Source: Alphaproteobacteria bacterium | GTDB taxonomy: Bacteria > Myxococcota_A > UBA796 > GCA-2862545 | Length of the DNA: 64,000 bases | Direction of reading: 5' to 3' | NCBI GenBank assembly: GCA_020632915.1 | Contig: JACKEP010000010.1 | Coordinates: forward strand, 123,934 to 187,933 | Shown here: positions 1 through 7,423 of the stretch, piece by piece | How positions within the stretch are numbered: the first letter of the stretch is position 1 | Layout: every line of letters begins with the position of its first letter | Notes under the pieces: model-generated | Told to the model about the DNA's origin: nothing | Database searches by the model: none | The model's input: only the letters and a program-made list of their open reading frames with translations | Position numbers and translations under genes: made by a program

Positions 1-1
1 C

Positions 2-307
2 ACGGTTGTCTGCGACGGCTCGGAGCCGGGCATCGTGGATGGGGTTCCTCCAAATCTGGACGAGGTGTGGCGACTCGCCGTGGGTCACGTATTTGCCTGC
101 GCCCTGAAACTCTCCGGCGAGGTTGTGTGCTGGGGTGGAACATCCGCAGCGCCGAACAGCGAGGTCATCGACGAAGCTCCTGTCACACACGACTTCGTCG
201 CGTTGGATGTGAACTTTGCGCATGCCTGTGCGATCCGGTCCAACGGTACCGTTGAGTGCTGGGGCGTAGAAGACCGGGGTGTCCTCGATCCCCCTACACC
301 GCCCTAG
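2..307 (+). CDS. RCC1-repeat-like protein, C-terminal part (gene begins left of window)
   Basis: The frame is open from the first bases of the window, so this is the 3' end of a longer gene. Two RCC1-type repeat units are visible, each with the signature of a Gly/His, a CAL or CAI core and a closing CWG: one ends in GEVVCWG, the next in GTVECWG. Such repeats form beta-propeller blades; in delta-proteobacteria they are common in secreted, surface-exposed proteins of unknown role. The N-terminus and any signal peptide lie outside the window, so the function cannot be given. The repeat assignment is firm; everything beyond it is unknown. Confidence 0.75.
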   Translation, partial: TVVCDGSEPGIVDGVPPNLDEVWRLAVGHVFACALKLSGEVVCWGGTSAAPNSEVIDEAPVTHDFVALDVNFAHACAIRSNGTVECWGVEDRGVLDPPTPP

Positions 308-805
308 GGCGTCTTGGTGCTCGGCCAACCGCGGCTGATCTCAACTCGCCCTGACCAAGGACCCGTTCGACAAGTGCCCGGGGCTTCGTGGTCCAGTGGG
401 TTGCTACGACAGTCCACCGCGCCGAAGGCCGCATGGCCAGTTGCCGTGGTGGCGAGCTTGCCATCTACTACGCAATTCGAACGCACACAATTTCGAGACG
501 TTTGCCTGGTCCTCGCTCCCCCGAGCGACGACGAGCACGCAGGCGCTGTCGACCCTCCGGACCGAGACCGCCGCGGCAGTTGGCATCACGATCAACCCGA
601 GTCAGTGGCAGCGATGGTGGAACCGCCAGCCCTCGCCTTGGTTGTCCATGCGCTCCGACACCTGTCCAGCCACCAACTCGCGAAACTGCTCGCCGGCCCC
701 AACAACGGGCGAGCCCCGAACCGCGCCGCGCATCTTTCGAACGAAAGCGCACCGTAGAACCGATCGACGCATCTTGTCAGATCACCGAAACGCCGCCCCC
801 TCCGC
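308..805. other. Gene-poor stretch of about 500 bases
   Basis: No convincing gene is seen on either strand between the RCC1-like stop and the end of the arrestin-like gene. Several short overlapping open frames exist, but none has a ribosome binding site, a recognisable motif or the high third-position GC of the neighbours. By eye the GC content is lower than in the flanking genes. It may be a decayed gene or the boundary of an acquired segment; no inverted repeats or transposase motifs were found. Confidence 0.5.
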
Positions 806-1282
806 TCACACCACCCGAATCGGCGTCTCCGCGCTCGGGTCGAACGGCGAGCCCTTCACGTCCACGATCACCTTGATGTAGACCTCGACCGCCGGGTCGA
901 GCGGCGCCACGCCGTAGGCTTCGTAGTAGCTGGCGAGGTCGAGCCGGTGGACCAGGAAGCCGGCGTCCATCGTGTCGCCAGGCTGCATGTCGTAGGGGAA
1001 CTGGTAGGGCGCGCCGATCACCTGGTGGGCCTCGTCGTTGACGTCGCTCGCGCGGCGCGTGCCGACCGAGCCGTCCTTGTCCTGCATGCGCGTGCGCACC
1101 TCGGCCACGTGGCGGAGCACCGTGCACGGCTTCTTCGCCGTGATGCGGTAGCGACCCTTGATCACGCTGTCGCCGATCGGCACCGAGGCCGTCTCGGGCG
1201 GCTGCTTCTCGATGCTCGTGAACGCGATCTCCACCATCGTGGAGCCGCCTGCGAACGCCTTGACCTTGTCGAAGAAACCCAT
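806..1282 (-). CDS. Arrestin/Spo0M-like protein, last gene of the reverse T6SS accessory operon
   Basis: This 158-residue soluble protein starts MGFFDKVKAF and ends in a run of beta-strand-like segments. The short N-terminal amphipathic helix followed by beta-rich sequence with an FPYDM-PGD turn resembles sporulation-control protein Spo0M and the arrestin-like fold, although identity is low and this is inference. The start is supported by an AGGGAGGGTG ribosome site a few bases upstream. It lies 47 bases behind a DUF2169 gene on the same strand, so it is probably the last gene of that operon. An arrestin-like adaptor next to spike and loading genes could be a chaperone or scaffold for T6SS cargo. 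Function not established. Confidence 0.6.
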   Translation of the reverse strand: MGFFDKVKAFAGGSTMVEIAFTSIEKQPPETASVPIGDSVIKGRYRITAKKPCTVLRHVAEVRTRMQDKDGSVGTRRASDVNDEAHQVIGAPYQFPYDMQPGDTMDAGFLVHRLDLASYYEAYGVAPLDPAVEVYIKVIVDVKGSPFDPSAETPIRVV

Positions 1283-1329
1283 GGTTCACCCTCCCTGCGC
1301 GCGAGGGTACGGCAGCGCGCACCCTGGGG

Positions 1330-2514
1330 TCAACACCCGGCGGCCACCCGGGCCCGCACCGGCACCGGCGCCTCGAACCGCACCGCCGGCGCCCCGCCGA
1401 TCCGCGCCTCCAGCGGGATGCGACCGTGCACGCCCTTGAGGAACACCCGCGGCATCGACGTCCGCACCGCCAGCCACGTCACACTCACGCGGCCAGCGCC
1501 CGGCGCCACCACCACGAGCGTCGGCCGTGGCTGCACCGCGGCCACGTCGCCCTCCACCACGATCGCCACCGGTGGCGGCGCCGGCAGCGCGAAGGCCTGC
1601 ACGGCCTGCTCGGGGTGCATGCCCTCGACGCCGATCGGCGTGCCCGGCGCCAGCCACGGAAACACCTGTCCCCCGGGCGCCTCCTGGAACCACGCCGCCG
1701 GGGGGCTGCCGCGCCGGGTCCAGGACGGCAGGCGACGCCACGCGGGGGGGAGCCACCCCATCCGCACCTCGTCGAGCACGGCGTCGTCGGGCGGCACGTG
1801 CCACGGAAGCCCGCCCAGCCAGGCCATCCGCGACCACGCCATCGGACTCACGGCCTCGAACCCCACCGGAAGCGGCTGGCGCCACCACGCGGCGGGGTCC
1901 CCCACGACGAGGTTGTGCGAACCGAGCGGCCGCGCGGGGTCCTCGAGCTGGGGCATCACCACCCCGTCCACCGGTGACGGATCGACGAGGTAGCCCGCGC
2001 CGAACGGGTTGCGCGGGTACACGCCCGGGTGGTCGGCCTCGGCACGCATGACGTCGGCGACCGTCTCGGGCGCCGGCGCCGCGACCCGCGCGTCCACGCC
2101 GCCATACGCGCGCGCCCACGTCAGCGGCACCTCGGTGAACGGCTCCGGGCGGCCCGGTCGCGGCCCCGCGCCGGTGAACACCACCTCGCGCCGGCCCCAC
2201 ACGCGCACCACCTTGCGCGCCGCACCCACCGTGAGGCTCACGTCCCGCACGTGGGTGGGGTGCCCCCCAGCGGCCCAGGCGCTGCCCTGCACCACCACGT
2301 CCGTGCGACGTCGCCCGAGCACCAGATCGCTGCCCGGGGCCAGCGGCGGGCGGGGGTCGTCGCCGGGGGCACCCACCAGCGGCACGACGTCGGTCGGCAC
2401 CAGACCGCCCGGCACCAGCCTCCAGCTCTGCTTGACCACCACCCACGCGCACCGTCCGTTCCGGTCGAGGTCGACCACCGCGTCGAGGTGGGGGGCGTGA
2501 GGCGACCGACTCAC
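1330..2514 (-). CDS. DUF2169 domain protein (T6SS spike/effector adaptor family), copy 1
   Basis: This is a 394-residue protein. Features matching the DUF2169 family include an early WVVVKQSW segment, the TWARAYGG motif, NPFGAGY, the LEDP turn and a WFQEAPGGQ region. DUF2169 proteins occur beside VgrG, PAAR and effector genes and are thought to help load effectors onto the spike. The GTG start at 2514 overlaps the TGA of the upstream PAAR-like gene in a four-base GTGA, so the two are translationally coupled; an upstream in-frame start at 2769 would run deep into that gene and was not chosen. The family assignment is fairly firm, and the specific partner is unknown. Confidence 0.8.
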   Translation of the reverse strand: MSRSPHAPHLDAVVDLDRNGRCAWVVVKQSWRLVPGGLVPTDVVPLVGAPGDDPRPPLAPGSDLVLGRRRTDVVVQGSAWAAGGHPTHVRDVSLTVGAARKVVRVWGRREVVFTGAGPRPGRPEPFTEVPLTWARAYGGVDARVAAPAPETVADVMRAEADHPGVYPRNPFGAGYLVDPSPVDGVVMPQLEDPARPLGSHNLVVGDPAAWWRQPLPVGFEAVSPMAWSRMAWLGGLPWHVPPDDAVLDEVRMGWLPPAWRRLPSWTRRGSPPAAWFQEAPGGQVFPWLAPGTPIGVEGMHPEQAVQAFALPAPPPVAIVVEGDVAAVQPRPTLVVVAPGAGRVSVTWLAVRTSMPRVFLKGVHGRIPLEARIGGAPAVRFEAPVPVRARVAAGC

Positions 2515-3575
2515 AGCGCACCCGGCAGCGACGTGATCGGTGCGCCTGCCGACACCACCCGCGTGCCGTCTGCGCCGCGTACCACCGTCGACCGGCCCCA
2601 GTCCTCGGTGATCGTGCTCCGCGTCTCGGTGCTGTGGCCGGACAGGTCGGTGGTCACCGACGTTCGTGACAAGCCGAACGGGTCGCCCGCCGCCACCGTC
2701 ATGCCCCCGGGGTCCACGGTGGCGTGCAGAGGACCTCCGGTCGCCTCGCCGCTCACGACCCCGCCCCACGCGCCGTCCTCCCGGCTCGCGCCCACCTCTA
2801 CCGACAGGCCCAGGAACGGGCCCCCGACCGTGAGCTCGGCCGTGGCGTCGCCTTCGCCGGTCGCGGCGATCTTCACGAGGCCGCAGCCCACCGACACCGC
2901 CGCCTTCAGACCCACCGCCACCAGATCCGCACGATCCGTCGGCACGCCGTCGCCGACGACGTCTGCCAGCACGGACGCCCAGGGGTCGTCGGGGCCGTCG
3001 GCCCCCTCGCCGCCGCCCAGCGCCTCACACGCCGCGTCCACCAGCGCGTCGGCCGCGATCGCCACCCAGCCCGCGAGCACGTCGCCGAAGGTCATCCCGA
3101 CCTCCACCGTGTTCAGCAGGTTGGTGAGCGCCGACCCGATCGGCAGATCGGTGGGGTCGGAGCAGCAGCTCATCGGGGCGGGCGGCCAGCCGATCAGGTT
3201 CATGCAGGCCAGCGCGGTGCCGTCGGCCTTGACCGTCGACGCACTGAACCGCGCCGTCCGCGCGCTGTTCACCACGTGGCCGATGGTGTCGAGGTTCGCC
3301 GGCGCCGGCACCACCTGCACGTGCGGGATCAACGCGCCGCAGTCGTGCTCCTCCTGGCACATCGGGAAGGCGCCGAGGAACACCGACGTCGTCAGCTTGC
3401 AGGCGTCGAGCGCCACGCCCGGACCCCACCCCGCCGGCACGGGGATCTCCACCGCCGTGCCTCCGGCGAGGCCGGGCTGGGGCGGGGGCACCGGACCCGG
3501 CACCGGCGTGAAGTCGTGCAGGCACATCAGCGGCACCGGCAGGCACAGATCGAGGTGGTGGGTCACGCGGGCCAT
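2511..3575 (-). CDS. PAAR-like / spike-associated protein (tentative)
   Basis: The protein has 354 residues. The N-terminal part carries a Pro/Gly-rich stretch and several Cys and His residues, including CQEEHDCG around residue 65 and PMSCCSD around residue 125. The position between two DUF2169 genes and behind a DUF6484-like gene matches where PAAR or DUF4150 spike-tip proteins usually sit, and the Cys/His residues could bind metal, but the canonical PAAR motifs are not plainly visible. The C-terminal third is a series of short beta-strand-like segments and may be a spike extension. The ATG at 3575 (MARVTHHLD) overlaps the upstream gene by 13 bases. It could instead be an effector. Confidence 0.5.
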   Translation of the reverse strand: MARVTHHLDLCLPVPLMCLHDFTPVPGPVPPPQPGLAGGTAVEIPVPAGWGPGVALDACKLTTSVFLGAFPMCQEEHDCGALIPHVQVVPAPANLDTIGHVVNSARTARFSASTVKADGTALACMNLIGWPPAPMSCCSDPTDLPIGSALTNLLNTVEVGMTFGDVLAGWVAIAADALVDAACEALGGGEGADGPDDPWASVLADVVGDGVPTDRADLVAVGLKAAVSVGCGLVKIAATGEGDATAELTVGGPFLGLSVEVGASREDGAWGGVVSGEATGGPLHATVDPGGMTVAAGDPFGLSRTSVTTDLSGHSTETRSTITEDWGRSTVVRGADGTRVVSAGAPITSLPGAL

Positions 3576-4618
3576 GGGACGTCCCCCTCGCAGCGCAGCC
3601 TCAGGCAGCGCTCCTCGCCCGCCTCGGGCGCCATCGTGAACACCATCCGCCACGTCAGCGTGAACCGGCCCTCCTCCGGCAGCAGCACCAGCCCCTGCGG
3701 TGTGAGCGCGCGCGTGCCCCGGCGGTCGCCGAGCACGTAGTCGGCCTCCAGCCGCAGGTCGGGCAGACAGAAGCCCCACCAGCCCTGCGCCGTCATGCCC
3801 GTGAGGCTCACGGCGGTGCCCGGCGCCTGCGCCGGCAGCTCCCAGCACGGGTGGCCCCGCAGCGCGAGCGCGCGACCGACCTCGGCCGGCGCGGGCGGCG
3901 TCCCACGCGTCTGCGCCTGCTCGGCCAGTGCCAGCGCGCGCAGGGGGACCGTGGGGGGCACCGTCGCCCAGCACACCGGCGCCGGTACGTCCTCCGGCTG
4001 GCGCACCGGCGCACCCGGATCCTCGAGGTTCGGGAGTCGGCGAACCGGGTCGTCCAGCCGCGGGTAGCCGGCGGGCGCCCGCAGCGCGCGGCCCAGGTCG
4101 CGCGCCTGGGAGGCCGCGTCGAAGCCACGCCCGTGGGGGTTCACCGGATCGGCGAGGACGTGCGGCGCGTGCGCATCCAGCCAGCACGACGCCGAGCCGC
4201 CGAACGCCCGATCCCACGTCAGCGGCATCCGGTCGAAGGGCTCGGCGGGCCCGATGCGCGCATCGCGTCCGTCCCCCAGCCACACCCGGTCGCCCGTCAC
4301 GCGCAGCCGGCGGGTGTGGGCCCCGACGGAGGCGGTGACGTCGCACGCCGTGTGGCCACGCCCGTGGGCCCACCCGAGCACCACGACGTCCAGGGCGTCG
4401 TCGTCGCGCGGGACGCGGTCGGCCGGCAGCACCCCTGACGGGCCTGGGGTGTCCTCGTCGAGCACGGGGATCGGGTCGTCGGCGTCCAGGACCACCGCCC
4501 CCACGTCGTCCACCCGGAACGTCGCCTTCGCGGTGAGCACCCCGCGCCGCCACGCGGAGCCGTCGATCATCGCCACCGTGACGCGGGCGGCCAGCGGTGT
4601 GCCGTGGACGAGCTCCAT
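3563..4618 (-). CDS. DUF2169 domain protein (T6SS adaptor family), copy 2
   Basis: This 351-residue protein is a second DUF2169-type protein, clearly divergent from the one at 1330-2514. It shares the family order: an N-terminal beta region with VLTAKATFRV, then the MPLTWDRAFGGS motif near the middle, NPHGRGF, a NLEDP turn, and a C-terminal beta domain ending in WRMVFTMAPEAGEE. The ATG at 4618 follows the stop of the DUF6484-like gene by one base. Having two DUF2169 copies flanking one candidate spike protein suggests that each contacts a different partner or cargo, which is inference. Confidence 0.8.
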   Translation of the reverse strand: MELVHGTPLAARVTVAMIDGSAWRRGVLTAKATFRVDDVGAVVLDADDPIPVLDEDTPGPSGVLPADRVPRDDDALDVVVLGWAHGRGHTACDVTASVGAHTRRLRVTGDRVWLGDGRDARIGPAEPFDRMPLTWDRAFGGSASCWLDAHAPHVLADPVNPHGRGFDAASQARDLGRALRAPAGYPRLDDPVRRLPNLEDPGAPVRQPEDVPAPVCWATVPPTVPLRALALAEQAQTRGTPPAPAEVGRALALRGHPCWELPAQAPGTAVSLTGMTAQGWWGFCLPDLRLEADYVLGDRRGTRALTPQGLVLLPEEGRFTLTWRMVFTMAPEAGEERCLRLRCEGDVPWPA

Positions 4619-4619
4619 G

Positions 4620-5159
4620 TCAGTTCAACCGGATGACTTCGCCGCGCACGACGACGTCGTCGGTGGCTTCCACGCGCAGCGGACCGGAGCGCGCCCGCAG
4701 CGTGAGCGCCTCGGCCGACAGGTCGAGGGTGCCCGGGACCTCCAGCGCCACCGCCGACGTGCACAGGCGCACCACCGGACCCTCGGGGCCACGGCGGACC
4801 TGCACCAGCGGCGTGCCATCGTGGGCCGCCACCTCCACCACTTCGTCGGCGAGCACGCTCACCTGGACCCCCGCGCGGGCGACAGGCTCGGGACGGCGTC
4901 GGAAGCCGTCGACCACGCCCACCACCACCGCTTCACCAGCCTCGGGCTGGAGCACGAGCACACGGTCGCCCGCGCGCACCGGCAGGTCCTGCAGGGTGGG
5001 CACCCACGCGACCACCGACCCCCGCCGCACCTGGACCCGTCCGAGCAGGGTGGGGTGGCAGGCGTCGAGGACCTCGGCCACGGTGCAGACCGGCGCCGAC
5101 GGGCCGGGCCCTGCCGACACGGCCGTGGCCCACAGGGGCGCTTCGGGGGTTCGCGACAC
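4620..5159 (-). CDS. DUF6484-like protein, first gene of the reverse T6SS accessory operon
   Basis: This is a 179-residue soluble beta-rich protein with a small OB-like N-terminal region (GRVQVRRGSVVAWVPT, then VLVLQPEAGEAVVVGVV) followed by repeated short strands resembling the beta-helix part of VgrG needle tips. This layout fits the DUF6484 family seen beside T6SS spike genes. The GTG start at 5159 has a GGAGGG site just upstream. It is read away from tssK, with a shared 207-base intergenic region that holds a promoter-like site for each direction. Likely a spike or cargo-connected component; the exact role is unknown. Confidence 0.65.
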   Translation of the reverse strand: MSRTPEAPLWATAVSAGPGPSAPVCTVAEVLDACHPTLLGRVQVRRGSVVAWVPTLQDLPVRAGDRVLVLQPEAGEAVVVGVVDGFRRRPEPVARAGVQVSVLADEVVEVAAHDGTPLVQVRRGPEGPVVRLCTSAVALEVPGTLDLSAEALTLRARSGPLRVEATDDVVVRGEVIRLN

Positions 5160-5195
5160 GTGCCCTCCAGGACGTCGACCGCTCTGGTCACCCCC

Positions 5196-5225
5196 TCCCT
5201 ACGCCGGCTCACGCGCCCGGCTTTC
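5196..5225 (-). promoter_or_regulatory. Candidate T6SS-type promoter for the reverse accessory operon
   Basis: On the reverse strand a GAAAG box (5225-5221) is followed after 18 bases by GTAGGGA (5202-5196), about 37 bases before the GTG at 5159. The layout matches five other sites upstream of T6SS units in this window. Identified by manual alignment only. Confidence 0.5.
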
Positions 5226-5286
5226 GCCGATCGGCGGGCGACAGGCGGAAGGCCGACCCAGCTGCTCGTCGCCTCACGAACGCCAC

Positions 5287-5315
5287 GAAAGGCGGCCCCA
5301 CCGGCGACGTAGATC
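5287..5315 (+). promoter_or_regulatory. Candidate T6SS-type promoter for the tssK operon
   Basis: GAAAG (5287-5291), a 17-base spacer, then GTAGATC (5309-5315), about 50 bases before the tssK start. The GTAGATC heptamer is identical to those before vgrG and hcp. Confidence 0.6.
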
Positions 5316-5366
5316 GACACCGAGCGCGCACCGCACCACCCCGCGGCGCCGCCCGAGGGAGCCGAC

Positions 5367-6686
5367 GTGAAGGTGCTCTGGACCGAAGGCATGTTCCTCA
5401 CGCCGCACCACCTGCAGGCCTTCGAGCGCCAGGTGGCCGCCGAGCGCGACGCCCGGGTGGACGCCTTGCCGTGCGCGACGTGGGGCGTGCTCGACGTCGA
5501 GCTCGACCCCGGCCGGCTCGCGGCGGGTGTGGTGCGCCTGCGGGCGATCGACGTGGTGCTGCCCGACGGTACGCGGCTGGCCTGGGGCCCGGACGACCCC
5601 ATCCTCGAGCGCGCGCTGCCGGACGGCGGCGCCACGACCTCGGGTCCTGTCCGCGTGCACCTCGCCGTGCCCGCCGACCGCGCCCGTGGCCTGGTCCTCT
5701 GCACCGACGACGCGCCGGTCGCCACGGCCCGGTACGCGGTGGACGAGGCCGTCGTGCACGACACGCTGGGCGACGGCGACGCCCGCACGCTCCAGGTCGG
5801 CCGCCTGCGCCCTGCCCTGCACCTCGACCGTGAGCCCGGTGAGGGCTTCGTGCGGCTCACGGTGGCGGAGGTCGTGCGCGATGCCCACGGGGCCTGGACC
5901 CTGTCGCCTACCTTCGTGCCCCGTCGTCTCCGCGCGAGCACCGACCCGGTGCTGCGTCGACGCGTCGACGACGGGATCGCCCGGCTCCACGCCCGACGGG
6001 CCCACCTGGCCGCCGAGCTCGCCGCGACGGACGCCGGCGACGCCACGGGCGCCACGATGCTGGCGCTGGTGACGCTGTCGACGCTCGGGTCGGGCATCGC
6101 GCACCTGGAGCACGTCCGCCACCTCGACGGGGCCGACCCGGAACGTTGGTTCGACGCCCTGCTGGGGCTCGCCGGCGGCCTGCTCGCCGTCCGTCCAGGC
6201 CTCCAGGCCTCCCTGCCCACGTGGCGCCCGGACGACGCCTACGGGGCCTTCCACGAGGTGCTCACGGCGATCGACGCCGCGCTGGACGCGCGCGTCGCCC
6301 GCGCCCACGTGCCCGTGAGCCTCGCGCTGCACGAGGGGGTGTGGCGCGCCGACCTCCCCACCACCCTGCGCACGGCCACGGCGGACTGGTACCTGCTGCT
6401 GCGCGGCGACGCGCCCGACCAGCCGCTGTCCGAGGATGCGCGCCGCGCCATCAAGGTGGCCGCGCCCGACGAGATCGACCGGATCGTGCGGATGAAGCTC
6501 GTCGGCGTCACCCTGTCCGAGCTCGCTGACCCACCGCGCGGTGCGCCGCGGCGCACAGACGTCCGCTACCTCGGCCTGCGGGCCAGCGGTCTGACCTGGC
6601 GGCGGATCGCCGACGAGGGGGCGATCGCCGTCCACCTGCCCGCGTCGCTCCAGGCCCGCGAGGTCGAGCTGGTGGCCGTCCCATGA
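5367..6686 (+). CDS. tssK: TssK, T6SS baseplate subunit
   Basis: TssK connects the cytoplasmic baseplate to the TssL/TssM/TssJ membrane complex. This 439-residue protein opens with the family signature MKVLWTEGMFLTPHHLQ, has the central alpha-helical region typical of VasE/TssK, and ends in the C-terminal head domain (LPASLQAREVELVAV). Length is normal for the family. The start is a GTG with GAGGGAG about 8 bases upstream. It is the first gene of a forward operon running to clpV, and its stop overlaps the tssL start by 4 bases. Confidence 0.95.
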   Translation: MKVLWTEGMFLTPHHLQAFERQVAAERDARVDALPCATWGVLDVELDPGRLAAGVVRLRAIDVVLPDGTRLAWGPDDPILERALPDGGATTSGPVRVHLAVPADRARGLVLCTDDAPVATARYAVDEAVVHDTLGDGDARTLQVGRLRPALHLDREPGEGFVRLTVAEVVRDAHGAWTLSPTFVPRRLRASTDPVLRRRVDDGIARLHARRAHLAAELAATDAGDATGATMLALVTLSTLGSGIAHLEHVRHLDGADPERWFDALLGLAGGLLAVRPGLQASLPTWRPDDAYGAFHEVLTAIDAALDARVARAHVPVSLALHEGVWRADLPTTLRTATADWYLLLRGDAPDQPLSEDARRAIKVAAPDEIDRIVRMKLVGVTLSELADPPRGAPRRTDVRYLGLRASGLTWRRIADEGAIAVHLPASLQAREVELVAVP

Positions 6687-7423
6687 GGCCCGCGCGCACG
6701 GTCCTGATCGAGGTGCCCGCCGCCGAGGAGGCCGTCCCGGAGCTCTCCAGCCGTCCGGACGACATCCTGCGCTACCTCGGCGGCCTGGCCTGGCTTGGCC
6801 TCGCGCTGCGCGCGGGTGCCGTACCCGACGTCAGCCCGCCTGTGCTCCACGATCGCCTGCGCCGCCAGCTCGCCCTCGCGCGACGGCGCGCCGAGCAGGC
6901 CGGCATCCCGCGGGCGTCGGTGGACGACGCCACCTGGGCCACCGTGGCGCTGCTCGACGCGACCCTGGCGTCCCTGCCCGGCGCCGCCGGCCACCACGCC
7001 GTCCACCACCCGCTCGAGCTGGAGCTGTTCGGCAGCGCCACGGCGGGCCACGACCTGACCCGTCGGCTCCACGCGGCCCTGGAGCGCCGCGACCTCGACG
7101 CGCTCCCGCTCTACCGTCTCGCGCTGCTGGGGGGGTTGCAGGGCGACGGCCTGGACCCCGTGGCGCAGGACCGCCTGCTGCGGCGCATCGACGACACCCT
7201 GGGCCTGTCCACCGCCGCCGCGCGGCACGCCCTGGCACCTCCCCCGGCGGTGCCTGTCGACGCGCCCGCCACCACGGCGGCGCAGGTGTGGGCGACGGCG
7301 GCGGGCGTCCTCGCCGCCCTCGCGCTCACGCTCGGCCTGTTGGTGCACCACGCCGGCACCCGGGTCGAGCAGGCCTCGGACGCCGCCGTCGCCCACCTCG
7401 ACGCCCTGCGGAGCACGCCGTGA
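6683..7423 (+). CDS. tssL: TssL, DotU-family inner-membrane T6SS protein
   Basis: TssL forms part of the trans-envelope complex and contacts the baseplate. The 246-residue protein shows DotU-like helices with the HHPLELELFGSATAG and LPLYRLALLGGLQGDG segments that match the family's plE--FfG-aGe and Y-cL-lGFeG regions. One membrane segment lies near the C-terminus (about residues 203-224), leaving only a short tail of about 20 residues outside; there is no C-terminal OmpA/peptidoglycan-binding domain. The ATG overlaps the tssK stop (ATGA) and the stop overlaps the tssA GTG start. The missing peptidoglycan-binding part may be supplied by another protein. Confidence 0.9.
   Translation: MRPARTVLIEVPAAEEAVPELSSRPDDILRYLGGLAWLGLALRAGAVPDVSPPVLHDRLRRQLALARRRAEQAGIPRASVDDATWATVALLDATLASLPGAAGHHAVHHPLELELFGSATAGHDLTRRLHAALERRDLDALPLYRLALLGGLQGDGLDPVAQDRLLRRIDDTLGLSTAAARHALAPPPAVPVDAPATTAAQVWATAAGVLAALALTLGLLVHHAGTRVEQASDAAVAHLDALRSTP

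Noticed and set aside
308..805. Insertion sequence remnant
   Set aside because: No terminal inverted repeats, target duplications or transposase motifs could be seen.
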